Below are positions 26,701-36,900 of a DNA stretch of 64,000 nt, in pieces. The stretch is from Phragmites australis (taxonomy: Eukaryota; Streptophyta; Magnoliopsida; Poales; Poaceae). Position 1 is the first letter of the stretch. Each line of letters opens with the position of its first letter. Below the pieces are notes generated by a model. That model was not told the origin of the DNA. It was given only the letters and a program-made list of their open reading frames with translations, and searched no databases. The translations under genes were made by a program, and so were the position numbers. The stretch lies in contig NC_084924.1 of assembly GCF_958298935.1 (NCBI RefSeq), forward strand, positions 22,479,819-22,543,818, in the 5' to 3' direction.

Positions 26701-27489
26701 GCCTATATGCTACATTGGAGACAATACTACCTCTAGTAACAGAAAACTGTCATTTTTTTTGACATTAACATGAAATCCAAAAAGCAGTTCAACCATAAAT
26801 TTCTTGTCGTAATATGTTTCGTAAAACCTAATAAAAAATTGTAATTTTTTTTGTAGACAATTACTGTTATCATTTCCAAACAGCTGATATTGTTAGTCAA
26901 ACTAATAAAATTTGATTGCATACATTCTAGGATGTTACTTTTTATCTGGGATAAGGGTAGTAGATTTTTTCCAAGGGACTGTTTGCAAGAGGGGGATTGC
27001 TATAGGAATTTCAAAGACTTCGTTCAAATCTGAAGTAAACCCTAAGGTAGTCGATCCCAGTTCTGCCTATCTAAAAGACCCTAAAGGTGGATAGTTTCCC
27101 CTTGCCTTTTCTCCACTTCATGTTAAATGCTTCAGACTGAAGTTATTACTGTTAAAAATATATTAATTGGAACATGTAGATGCATCGCAAAAATGTTATC
27201 AGAAACTACTGGGGATAAACATTAGCAAAAAAATGTTGTATGCGTTTTGTTTTTGTTTCTCTTTGACCATTAATATATGATGGAATATTAAAGGACTAGC
27301 AACAGAAGCTTGTCTGTCCAAGCTATATATATTTCCACATTGATTGTTTTGTTTCATGCGACTGCATTGCAGGTTAAAGGTTGAAAATGCTACTCTTCTG
27401 GAAAGTGTTGGTACTGTGGAATGTCTCACTTCTTCAGTACATAGGCTGCATGTTGTGCTTCGGAAGGTACGCTCTTTGTGTTGTTAAGT

Positions 27490-27521
<32 letters not shown>

Positions 27522-29723
27522 GACGACGAGACTATTCTACGTCTATGCGCAATTGCTATTCACACTACGCACATCCCCAGTTACAGTCCGAAACACTGTG
27601 AGTTACAACTTGTTATTCGCACTACGTATATCCCTCAGTTACAATTCGAAACTCTATGAGTTACAACTTGTTAGGTAGATGAGTTACAACTTCACGTCTA
27701 GAAATACATAATTGCAACACGAGAAGTTAACACTGTGAGTTAGAACTTGTTATTCGCACTGCACACATCTCCAGTTACAACTCGAAACACTGTGAGTTAC
27801 AACTTGTTAGGTAGACCAGTTACAACTTCACGTCTATAAATGTATAATTGCAACATGGGAAGCTAAGACTGTGAGTTACAATTTGTTATTCATACTGCAC
27901 ATATTCCCCAGTTACAACCCGAAACACTGTGAATTACAACTTATGAAGTGAGCGCAGACATGAACTACAGTGAGCATACCTGCAGAATATATATATATAT
28001 ATATATATATACATATTCTAGGCCCATGGCTCATCTCTGGTTCTATATATATTGAGAGTAAGTCTAATGGATGGTCAAGTCTCTAATCATACAATTCCAC
28101 TAAAGGTAACATGGTATCAGAGCCTGGAGTTAGCAATTAGCTAATTCCGAATTGTTTCTCTTGGCGGTGTCCCATCTATCGTCCACCCATCACGCTGCTC
28201 GTCACGACGGGCGTTGCTTGTGTCTTTACCCATCGCGATCCGTGCCTTCACCCGTTGCGCCGCTCGTCTTCACGCCACCGTCGTGGCCCCATGTCTCCAC
28301 ACTGCCGTCACAGCTCGTGCCTCCACACCAGACCGCCCGTTGCAACCCTGCTCCTCCACATGGATATCTCCGCCGATCATCCATCGCCAGTCATCCACTC
28401 CTTTGCCCAGTCGTAGAGGCTCGACGTCGCGCTCTGCTATCAAGGAGGCGCACCCCTTATACCTGTCATGGTGCCCCGACGTCGTGTAGGCACACCTCCC
28501 CTCCGTTGTTGCTCCTCTACTAGAGTCACTAAGGTTGGCTCCAGCTGGTGGATCTGCATCCTGACGCCACGGACACCTGCTCTAGCTAGTGGATCTGCAT
28601 CAACCAGCTACTCCTCTGGCCTCTGCTGAGCACTGCCACTGTTGCTGCTTTGCGGGGACGAAGGCTGTTGCTACAGTGCTGCTACTAGTAGTCATTTGTT
28701 GCCTTCATTGTTCATCCACTATTGGTACTGCATCGTTACTGTACATCTGTTGCTACTGTTGATCTGTTGTTGTTTGCTTCCAATATGTCACAACGAAGTG
28801 CAATTGCTACCCCTATTACACTTGATGTCATAATTATCGAGAGTGGGCTTTTTCTGTAAAAACTGTGTTTGAGGAGGTATGCACTGGACTGATGTTCCAC
28901 CTGTTGACAAGTCAAAAGATGGTTCTAATTCTGTTGAGGTCAAGATCTGGCAGAATATGATGGAAAGGTTATGAGCGTCATTGTCACTAATATGAAGGAG
29001 TATGATTATGAGTCTTGATCATCACAAGACAGCTAAGTAAATGTGGGATTATTTGCAGCATCCATATGTTTAGAATAGTGGTGCTATATTTGCAGCACCT
29101 TGAGTTTGAAGGGGGGTGTTATATATATAGTATGTACCTAGGTGCACTGTAGTTCACTATATAGTACGATCCAAAAAGCAGTATACTATATTTGCAGCAC
29201 CTTGAGTTTGAAGGGGGGTGTTATATATATAGTATGTACCTAGGTGCACTGTAGTTCACTATATAGTACGATCCAAAAAGCAGTATAGTTGTTATCGTAA
29301 TTGACGTAACCGACTTTTTTGTCATATGATCATAACTCAATTATCTGTGATGTCGTAACTCACTATTTTCTTAGTCGTAACTGTGATCGCAACTAGGTCA
29401 CCTCTACGCACACCTCAGTTACGATCCAAAAAGCAGTATTGTTGCTATCGTAACCGACTTTTTTATCACGTGATCGTAACTCAACTATCTGTGCTGTTGT
29501 AATTGACTATTTTCTTAGTCATAACTAGGGGTGGCGTAGCAGTAAACTACAATGTTTTGTCGTAATTATACACTTTTTATCATGTGATCGTAACTCACCT
29601 ATATGTGCCATCGTAACTGACTAGTTTCTTAGTTATGACTGGAGTGGTGTGAAGGTGGCTGCAGTAACTGAGGGTGGCACAACGTAGTTCACTGTTGCGC
29701 CTAGGCGCAGAATAGACTCGTCG

Positions 29724-29757
<34 letters not shown>

Positions 29758-30552
29758 ACTATATATATATATACATATATACATATATATATACATATAT
29801 ATATATATATAGTTCTATATATGTCTAATGGATGGTCAAGTCCCGAATCACACAATTCCAGTAGATGTAACACTTTGAATCAATGGATGTAGCTTCTTAC
29901 CATGACCATAAGAAAAGTTTTAAAGAAGTGATGCATAATATTTGTCATTGGATCTGTGGGTCATTTGTTTGCTAGAAAGAAAAATTAGCTTTCTCACTGT
30001 TTGGTAAGCTTTCGCATGCTTTGAGGTTTGCTTTCTTTGTCTTCGCATTCACCTGTCCTACTGTCCAGTGCTGTGAGTGATACGGCCAGTCATAATAATC
30101 TGTTTTCAATTCATATTTTGATTGAAATGTTAATTTACAAACATCATATTGTACGGCACAGATACCCGTCCTTCTGGCCTTATTTTTTGATACATTGCTA
30201 GCTTATTAATTTATATGTGAGACATATCACTTACTCTCAGAGTAACAATCAAATTGGTCAGGCGTATGATGATGTCAAATCAGCTAGTTCTTTGGAGAGT
30301 ACCTATGAAGCGTTGAACAGTATTATAACTGAAGCAAACCTTATGAAGACAGCTCTTAGCGTGGTTCTTCCGGTAAGCTGCTCCGGGGATTCATCAGGTG
30401 CTATTACTTATGAGGCTCTGTATGATCCATCTGATTCACCTAAATCGAAGTCTGAGAAAGTAGATCCTCTCTCTTCCGCGGGCATGGAGATGGTGGAGCT
30501 ACTAATATTGGCAGCAGAGATTCTCAAGGAGAGCTTTCTGTTGAAGAAATAA
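8720..30552 (+). CDS. Coiled-coil protein gene, 19 coding exons, 693 aa predicted
   Basis: Exons: 8720-8786, 10008-10070, 10735-10797, 11610-11703, 11785-11893, 11980-12018, 18813-18896, 19007-19068, 20352-20454, 21132-21281, 21927-21995, 22090-22146, 22218-22484, 23475-23549, 23709-23810, 24269-24339, 26419-26619, 27373-27466, 30241-30552. All joins use GT-AG, phases agree throughout, and the total is 2,082 nt ending in TAA. The start ATG has G at -3 and G at +4. The protein is rich in Glu/Lys/Leu/Gln. Residues 1-64 are repeated 21-residue units; 65-350 are heptad-like (motifs [42 protein letters not shown]); 350-409 and 490-560 are polar linkers (exons 13 and 17); the C-terminus (590-693) has a helical end, [17 protein letters not shown]. 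No signal peptide, transmembrane segment or enzyme motif is seen. It resembles, from memory only, an uncharacterised plant coiled-coil family (At1g24560-like). A scaffold or cytoskeletal role is only a guess. Introns 6, 8, 16 and 18 are swollen by transposons, but no exon is damaged. Confidence 0.85.
12182..12991. mobile_element. Long-TIR (Mutator-like?) element in intron 6
   Basis: The left end GAAAAATTGGTTTCATGACA and the reverse complement of the right end, GAAAAATGGGCTCAATAACA, start inverted repeats. Similarity continues for about 100 bases (shared 'tttagttttat', 'tcgca', 'aaagatcac'). Near-identical 8-base flanks ATTTTAAG (12174-12181) and ATTTTAAT (12992-12999) look like a diverged target duplication. 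The ~600-base interior has no transposase; its 110-codon minus-strand open frame (12641-12309) is not recognised. Long TIRs around unrelated sequence suggest a non-autonomous MULE, possibly one with captured DNA. Confidence 0.6.
13066..13865 (-). pseudogene. Copia reverse transcriptase fragment
   Basis: The minus strand encodes [37 protein letters not shown] and [15 protein letters not shown], hallmark copia RT blocks before the YVDD box, which is missing. The upstream part (13714-13400) is in another frame. Truncated at 13066 against host intron. Confidence 0.75.
13866..15518 (+). repeat. Solo gypsy LTR with ATCTG target duplication
   Basis: Begins TGTCACCCAAAAAATCC and ends TTCTTTACA, with identical 5-base flanks ATCTG at 13861-13865 and 15519-15523. 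The 1,653-base body has no gag or pol, so it is a solo LTR left by recombination. It splits the copia element, so it inserted later. The same family occurs at 7348-7793. Confidence 0.8.
15524..16260 (-). pseudogene. Copia integrase fragment
   Basis: Minus-strand frames 16257-16039, 16163-15948 and 15981-15536 overlap in different frames and together cover an integrase-core-like region. Pieces include an '[21 protein letters not shown]' type segment seen through a frameshift (shown only as location), with the variable region to 15540. Several frameshifts and stops are present. Confidence 0.6.
16398..17980 (-). pseudogene. Copia gag, zinc knuckle and protease remnant
   Basis: 17598-16987 encodes a gag segment ([19 protein letters not shown]) followed by a CCHC-like knuckle region ([14 protein letters not shown], in frame 17233-17018). 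16983-16558 has [11 protein letters not shown], which fits the protease/pre-integrase DSGAS region with substitutions. Multiple frameshifts make it non-functional. Confidence 0.65.
19794..20205 (+). mobile_element. Small non-autonomous LTR element, 5' fragment, in intron 8
   Basis: The LTR TGTTAAGTATATATAT... ends GGTAACA at 19919, followed at 19920-19931 by TGGAATCAGAGC, a one-base variant of the initiator-Met primer-binding site. Downstream is a C-rich internal stretch resembling those in introns 16 and 18. No 3' LTR is seen. The LTR end 'gtctaatggatgg' is shared with the intron 18 element. Confidence 0.65.
22985..23076 (+). repeat. Three-unit ~31-bp minisatellite in intron 13
   Basis: Units begin at 22985, 23015 and 23046. 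Each has the pattern 'tccc-atgtgaac--cattcact-tagtt', and they differ at several positions. Confidence 0.6.
24371..26040 (+). mobile_element. Non-autonomous small-LTR retrotransposon in intron 16
   Basis: LTRs of about 123 bases at 24371-24494 (TGTTAGGAATATAGAGTCC) and 25918-26040 (TGTTAGAAATATAGAGTCC to TTTCGAACA). There is a primer-binding-like GGTATTAGAGC at 24497-24507 and a polypurine tract 'gagggggaggggg' before 25918. Target duplication ATAAT lies at 24366-24370 and 26041-26045. The 1.4 kb interior is C-rich and lacks gag or pol motifs, so it must rely on another element's proteins. Confidence 0.85.
25012..25095 (+). repeat. 21-bp minisatellite, four units, inside the intron 16 element
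   Basis: Units follow CACCGTCGTGTCGGCTCGAT plus one base. Units 2 and 3 are identical; units 1 and 4 differ slightly. Confidence 0.75.
26058..26075 (+). repeat. Duplicate of exon 16 end plus splice donor
   Basis: gctgttaaaggggtaagt is identical to 24328-24345, which is the last 12 coding bases of exon 16 and its donor. Without the retrotransposon and one target copy, the two would be about 55 bases apart. This is a candidate alternative or decoy donor. Confidence 0.8.
27522..27985. mobile_element. (TA)n-embedded Micron-like element in the 5' LTR
   Basis: Bounded on both sides by (TA)n runs. The left end 'tattctacgtctatgcgca' resembles the reverse complement of the right end, 'tattctgcaggtatgct'. 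The interior is built of repeats of 'gagttacaacttgttattcgcac' type units (written here as the 12-base core gagttacaactt), occurring at least six times. Microsatellite targeting recalls the rice Micron family; identity is inferred. Confidence 0.5.
29084..29287 (+). repeat. Perfect 102-bp tandem duplication at the polypurine tract/3' LTR junction
   Basis: 29084-29185 and 29186-29287 are identical. Each unit contains 'tttgaaggggggTGTTATA', i.e. the polypurine tract plus LTR start, so the true 3' LTR start is either 29117 or 29219. Confidence 0.9.
29131..29735. mobile_element. (TA)n-embedded Micron-like element in the 3' LTR
   Basis: The left end 'gtacctaggtgcactgtagt' and the reverse complement of the right end, 'ctgcgcctaggcgcaacagt', are imperfect inverted repeats. 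Flanking DNA is (TA)n. The interior has repeats of 'cgtaactca' and 'cttttttatcacgtgatcgt' type motifs about 140-190 bases apart. Related to, but clearly different from, the 5' LTR insertion. Confidence 0.5.
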
Positions 30553-30880
30553 GGTACCTGACATGTAAGCACGGTTTGGTTCTCCAGCTCTTGCTTATAT
30601 AGAAGCATGCAGTTTACTCCTGAAAGACAATTATTTGGTGTATATACTTCAACCGATTGGTAGCAGTGCAACTAGTAGACTACTGCAAAATGTAGGAAAG
30701 AGGCAATGAGGTAGAACACCTGGAGAACGTTACTGTAAATTGCTGTAGATCTGGTTGCTAGACTAAAAGATTAAGAATTGTGTGTAGATATATGTCATAT
30801 CTATCTGAACTGTTCTTTGTATATGTGTAGTAGTTTTTATCATTTGTTATGATAACGTTTGGTAGCAGTTTCTTCTAGAA
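30553..30880 (+). other. 3' UTR region of the coiled-coil gene
   Basis: No further open frame. U-rich segments occur (for example 'gttctttgtatatg' about 30810), but no AATAAA was found, so the polyadenylation site is not placed. Confidence 0.4.
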
Positions 30881-32739
30881 CCCACCACGCTTTGTTTTCC
30901 TCACCACGCTTTGATTTGATGAAGGTGATTTTCATGTGAATAGAATTCCAAAAGAAAGCGATCATGTTGGGAACTGCAAACAAGTTATTCAACCCGGTAC
31001 ATCATGAAGTCATGGTTGACAAGGTTCCATCTAGAAGGTTTGACATGTGAGGGAGACATGAAAACGTGATGGAGAAAAATAAACACCAAAACGTTTTACC
31101 AGTTAACGAGAAAGCTCGGTTGACATGTAAATGTCCCACTCAACGAGAAAATTATTCCTTTCACACTTCCATTAGTATAGATATTAGGCAGTAAAGGGGA
31201 AAGCACTGCTAATTACAAGTATATCAACTTCAAATACAAGTTTAATCCAGGTTCCTTTCTTTGCTATCAACAAGTTAAAACATGCAATTGTACTTCTATG
31301 GCACCTTGGACCGTGTTTAAAACAAAGGAATAGCATATATCTTTTGGAGAATTATACAGACTCGTATATAATCCATGTAGATCCCTGCCTTTCAAATAGA
31401 GATGATTAGACTGATTATTGCTCTACAAGAGGTCAATGTTATTGTGCTCCCACTATAGTATGTGGTTTGGCGGTGGAGTAGGTTGGATTTGGTGTTTTTC
31501 AATTAGTGTTCCATCTTGTCAATACGATATACTAAGCAGGGAGGAATTAGCTCGCTCTCAGCACTGTAGCTCCTTAGCAAGCATATGCTAAGTGGGTCCG
31601 CGCCTCGCATGCGTCCGTGCGCACTTCTGGACTCCTCTCTGCGAAGGGCATTGAGACACACACGATTATTTTGATACCTGAGCTTGTTGCCATATACTCA
31701 GCCATGGCTCACTAACGCAAGAGTAATACAAGTTACGGTACATCAATCAACCAATCAAAATTGCTCAATATAGATATACATACATATTTATACATATATA
31801 TACAAATATATATATGTATATACACACACATATATATATATGTATGTATACATATATATACATGTTCATTGTATAATATATGTACATATATGTATATACG
31901 TACAAAATTATTCTATTATAAAAAACAACAAAATATCTCGCTCATTTATTTCTTCATACACATACGCCCAGATAAAATTAAGTGTTTCCCTCCAGAAACT
32001 TTAGGCGCCGATGGAAAGTTTAGCCGCCAGCAAAAAAACACGACCTCATTTTGAAATTAATATTTCTCTCATTTATTCCCTCATACACGTGGGACCAGAT
32101 AAAATCTAGCCGCCGGCCCAAAATTAGATAAAAAAAAATTCTGGATCTACTTCCCTCACGAGTGATGATTTTTACTTAAAAAAACGGCAATAAAAAAATA
32201 AATTAGATAAAAAATCACACAACTGTCAATTTAACAGCTTGACACATAAATACATGACAGAAAAAAAAACACGTAATTGATCCATAGGCTTTGATGTATT
32301 AAATAAAAAACAATAATCGCAATATTTCAATGAGTGTGGCTATAAAAAATAAAAAAAAATACCGATCTTACCTTTCAAATTACAATATATAAATCACACA
32401 ACGTTCCAGCGTTACATTTATTCGGGATGGAGCAGCAAGGCGTGCCATTCTACTAGTAATAATAGAGCGGGGGTAAAGGCGCTCAGCTGGGAATCCATGT
32501 CGGCAAGAATGCGAGGACCGTCGGATCGCCATCGGGTGGTTAGCTTCATCTAGAGATACAACGCCTGATTCGACCGGGGTTTGAGCTTCATCTAGAGCAT
32601 TCTTCCCATTCACCCCCGGGGTCTCATGCTCACCCCCCGCCCGTTGCTGGATTCGGTGCCTCGCCTTGCCCGGTGTCCGCCGTGTCACCGCCAGCATGGT
32701 TGGCACGCCGCCGGCTGCCGTGGTGGCCCCTGGGCGGTG
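30881..32739. other. Intergenic, A/T-rich, with microsatellite and a duplicated ~60-bp motif
   Basis: (TA)n/(CA)n sequence at about 31770-31880. Two similar segments, at about 31935-31985 and 32070-32110, share 'ctcatttatt-c-tcatacac' and 'cagataaaat'; the second contains a CACGTG G-box. No gene recognised before 32740. Confidence 0.4.
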
Positions 32740-32915
32740 ATGCAGGTGGTGGAGCGTGTCGGGGACGGGCTGCGGGTCACGCAGATGCCTGCGCTACTGC
32801 AAGACATGGAGGAGGATAACCTGCTAGACCACCTCGGTCCTTGCCTTCATTTCATTGATGAGGACAGGAAGGTGGGGAATGTCCTCCTCCATTGCTTCAC
32901 CGGTGCCTCCAAGAG
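32740..32915 (+). pseudogene. Dual-specificity phosphatase pseudogene, exon 1
   Basis: From ATG 32740 the frame reads QVVERVGDGLRVTQMPALLQ, then EEDNLLDHLGPCLHFIDEDR and VLLHCFTGASKR. This matches the central part of plant DUSP12-like dual-specificity phosphatases, which remove phosphate from Tyr and Ser/Thr. The P-loop HC(X)5R is altered: Lys stands where the catalytic-loop Arg should be (HCFTGASK). The N-terminal part of the family is missing. Donor AG|GTAATC follows at 32916 in phase 2. Exons 2-4 lie 13 kb away, beyond an inserted gypsy element. Confidence 0.75.
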
Positions 32916-33087
32916 GTAATCTTCTGGCATCTGAAGCATCATCATTTTCGTTTTCGTTTCTTGGGTGAAGTCGGGTCTTTTTACCTGCTTGGGGTAATCA
33001 TGTTTAGAAATGCAATTAGTTGGACCTGGTAGTATGAATTTAACTGTTATTTCCTAGTAGCATAACATTATGAATTTGAGTTGAAAT

Positions 33088-33470
33088 ATATGATTTTTGA
33101 CTTAATCAATCGGAGACGCCCTCTCCCGGAACTTGACTGGTCGGGTCCTAGGGGAACTCGGGTGCTCAGGGACCACTGTTCATGGCCCCGAGCACCCTCT
33201 CCCGGAACTGTGACTTCTCTTATCATCGGGAAACTCGGGTGCTCGAGGACCACTGTTCATGGCCCCGAGCACTCTCTCCCGGACCTGTGACTTCTCTTGT
33301 CATCAAGGAACTTGGGTGCTCGGGGACCACTGTTCATAGCCCCGAGCACCCTCTCCCGGAACTTGGTCTTCTCGGACCTCAGGGAGATAATCCCCGAGAG
33401 AGAGCGCCACATGGCACTCTTCTGTCCTGGCCTCGGGATTCAAGGACCCCTAGTTCTCATGTCACCGACA
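33088..33470 (-). repeat. 3' LTR of Tat element
   Basis: Ends GTCACCGACA at 33470 on the plus strand. Contains about four units of 75-80 bases built around 'ggaccactgttcatggcccc' and 'gagcaccctctcccgga'. The left edge (33088-33110) is uncertain, and the LTR may be shortened relative to the right one. Confidence 0.7.
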
Positions 33471-33977
33471 GCAGCCCTCGGGCTCATTGGTAGGCGATGG
33501 CTTAGAGACTACGGATGGGGCCCTCATTTTCTTTGAGGCCGATCTCAGCATCGATGCCACATGGCCTGTTCTCAGGCGCTGGTCTTTCTGGCCCAGGCTT
33601 TTGGTACGGCCCAGGCGGGGAACCGAAGGGACGCGTGTCCTTCCGACTTTCGAGGAGTGTGATAACGAGGCGGGAGGCGCGCGTGGAGACTACGCGGATC
33701 GAGGATAGTGCGTCTGGCAACCGCACGGATCGAGGGAGATTCGCCTAGCACCCGCGCCGATTGAGGGAATGCGCTTCACAGAATGCGCCGCGTGAAGCGC
33801 CGTTTGAAATACCCAGGATATAAAAAAGGGAGGGGGAGCGAACCGTTGCCCCTTACGCCATTCTTGCCATCACCGCCTTTGTCTTCTTCTTCCTTGTGCT
33901 CAGGATCTCTCACCCTCCTTTTGGCCCGCAGCACACCCTCTCTCTCATCCCTTCCAGCACACTCCCCTCCTCCCAAG

Positions 33978-36900
33978 ATGCCGAGGGAAGGAAGCAGCCA
34001 CCGGGACAAGTCGAGCTCTGACAGTGTGCTGCCGGAGTCATGCATCGTGAACGAGGAGGGGGCGGAGAAAGTCCGCAAGCTGATGGTGCCCGCCGGCCAG
34101 CGGGAGGCGTCGATGGTGACGCCGGCAAGCTTTCCGCCCTCCACGCACCGGTTGGAGCGGATCGTCATCTTCATATTGTTCGTCGCCGCCGGGCTGGTGC
34201 CGCCCTTCTCAACCTTCTTCCTTCAAGTGCTGGATACCTTTGGCATCCAGCTCGTCCACCTGAGTCCAAACTCGGTGGTGATCCTGGCCATCTTCGCGCA
34301 CTTCTGTGAGGTGTTCGTGGGAGTGCCATCGTCGGTGGCCCTGTTCCAGCACTTCTTCATCCTCCAAGCGGCCGGGAAGAAGAAGGGGTCCTCTGAGGTG
34401 GACATCGCCGGCTGCTGCAATTTCCGCCTGCGGGATGAGCTCGGCGAAGTCTACATTCTGCAAGTGCTGCGTAACAAATGGGAGGACTGGCGCCGGGACT
34501 GGGTCTACGTCGACGTCAGCCCCCATGACCGCCTCACGTAGCCTGAGACACTGGCGAAACCCCACATGCCGACTTGGGAGGCAACCCCCGCGGAAGATGA
34601 GCGCCTTTGCCCGGTGCTGAACCGCATCGATGACCTACGCCGGGCGGGGCTGACTTCACTGATGGTGGTGGCTGACTACCTGCGCCACCATATGGCCTCC
34701 TTGCGGGAGCGGGCCCGCTTCGCCTGGATGTACACAGGCTCAGGCGACATCACGAGGACCCACATTGGCGAGGACGGGGACTTGGATGAGGGGGCGCTAG
34801 CGACATTGCTGAAGGTGGTGACCGGCGTTGAAGACCTCGCCCGGGCGGTCCTGCCCTGAGAGGAGCTTGCGTTCTGCGCAGACCCGGGCCAGGCGGTACT
34901 GCAAGCGTCCATGCCGGAGTTCGACGCCCAGGGCCTGGTGGAGCGTCCAGGGCGCTAGAACCCTGGGACTATACAAATCCTCAGGGTGGATGAAGAGGCC
35001 GACAGCAGGCAGCAGGTGGGCGGTAGGGATGCCGCAGGCAACAGGCCGACGGTCCAAGGGGACAAGGGGAAGCGTCCCCGGGCATACGTGCCTCAGCCAT
35101 CTTCCTCGCCGTCGCCGTCACCTTCGCGACAATGGCCGACAGCACGACGGAGGGTGGCTGGGGCGACCAATCTTCGGGAGCGGAGTCCGGGACGGAGGCC
35201 AGGTCTAGGGCGTGGGAGCCCGAGGGCCAGGGCCCGACTGGCGGTGCAACAGCTGGTGCCCCGACTGACCAGCCACCGGAGGCAGGCTCCAAAGCGGCCA
35301 CTGGGGCCGGCCCACAATGACCCGAGGGCCAGAGCCCTCCACAGAAGAGGAGGAAGGCGAAGCCCGGACCGAAGCCGCAGGGCCCCAGCTTCAAAATCCT
35401 CGAATCCCGGTGGAAGTACTGCAGGTCGAAGACCACGTAAGCTCCCTTTCTGTCTCGAGCATGCCTGCCCGGGTGTTGACTTATCACTAACTTTTTTCTG
35501 TTTTCAGGCCGCCCAAGGACCCAGCAGGAGGCCAAAGGCAACCGGAGGGGCCGAGGCCAGCCCTCGCTCCCGGGCCGAGCGCGCCCGTTCCAGAGCCGAG
35601 CGCGCCAGTAGGCCCGGAGCCGAGGACACCGACCAACCTTGAGCCGAGGGCCTCGGCCGGTCCCGAGCAACTAGCGCCAACCGAACCTGCCCCGAGCACT
35701 CCGAGGATGGAGCGAGTGGCCGCGGTGGAGGTGGTCACGACGAGGGCGGCGCCGGCACCGCAGCCGTTGGGGACCCCGAGCGCCTCTACAGAGAGGGCTC
35801 GTAGGGGACCCAGCCCCCGTCCACCGTCTAGCCAGGCCCTGGAACCCCTCCCGGAACCATCATCGGGCGGCTTGAAGTGGCCGTGGCGACGGATCGGGCC
35901 GAGATCGACAAGGAGCGTGCCGCCCTGGTTGAGGAGAGGGGGCGGCTGGAAGAGGTCAGCAAACCTTTGGAAACCCGTATCACCTCAGCCCGTGCGTCTT
36001 ACGAGAAATCAATGCGCGAGGTGGCCGAGGAGCAGGAACGTTGGAGGAGACACGCGACGAGGCCGTCGCCGCGCATGAGAAGGCCAACTGCATGGAGCAG
36101 CTCGCGACCGAGCATGACCAGGCTTCCCGGAGGTAGGCCGCGGAGCTGCTTGCTCGGGAGTAGCTGCTTCTATCTCTGGAGGAGGCGGTCGGCAAGCGCG
36201 AGAAGGCCGTGCGTTCTGCCCAGGCAGACTTGGCTCGCTAGAACGATGAGCTCGAGCGCAGCCGCGCCAATGTTCTTCATCGGCAGGAGCAGGTCGAGCT
36301 GCACTTGACCGACGTCGAGATAATGGCGGTGACCCTTGACGCTCGAGAGGAGCAGATCACGTGGCGTGAGGCGGATGCTGCCTCGGCATCGTCAGCTCTT
36401 ACCGCCCGGGAGGAGCTGGTCGCCAAGTGGGAGGCCGATGTGGCCTCCCGAGAGCAGGCCGTCGCGGTCCGGGCCGAGCAGCTGCAGCGAGCTCAAGCTG
36501 AGACCCCACCCACCAGGGGTGTCCCTGCCAGCACAACCGACGGTACCAGCCTCGAGGACCAATTGAAGATCGCAAAGGACGAGCTCGAGACCGTCATCGT
36601 CGAGCGGACCAACGTGAAGCTGATGATGCGAGATATCCTCCATCAGGCACAGAAAGTCCGTGAAGGCAGCCCGGCTCGGGCTCGTGCACGTGGGCGAGTA
36701 GGGGCTGGACAAGGAGACGATCGGCCACGTCGCCCTCGGCTTTGAAGAGATCGCCCGGTGCCTCGAGGCTCTTCCAAACGCTGTGCAGGAGCTGGCATCC
36801 CGGGAGGGGCGTGCTCTGGCCCAAGTAGTGGCCGAGCACGTTCTCGCCTGCTACTGCAGCCGAGACCCTGCCTTCCCACTGGAGCCGGTCCGGCAGGGAG

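Larger units (their letters stand above)
27479..29872 (+). mobile_element. Non-autonomous copia-like LTR element in intron 18
   Basis: The 5' LTR is 27479-28111, the 3' LTR starts at 29117 and ends at 29872 (both end ...GTAACA), and the target duplication CTTTG is at 27474-27478 and 29873-29877. The primer-binding site TGGTATCAGAGC is at 28112-28123. The interior is mostly C-rich; 28870-29080 holds a decayed gag-like segment ([17 protein letters not shown], and 'atgtgggattatttgcagca' fits a copia gag MWDYLQ motif). Both LTRs are enlarged by (TA)n-embedded insertions. Same family as the intron 8 fragment. Confidence 0.8.

Noticed and set aside
26912..27094. Possible extra exon between exons 17 and 18
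   Set aside because: Exons 17 and 18 already join in phase (2 to 1); adding this segment breaks the frame and it lacks a good donor.
27600..29700. Regularly spaced repeats resembling a CRISPR array
   Set aside because: Units are diverged, irregular in spacing, inside a eukaryotic intron and part of (TA)n-embedded transposons.
34981..35670. 229-codon - strand frame
   Set aside because: Opposite strand of the low-complexity linker of the antisense Tat ORF; composition shadow crossing the intron.
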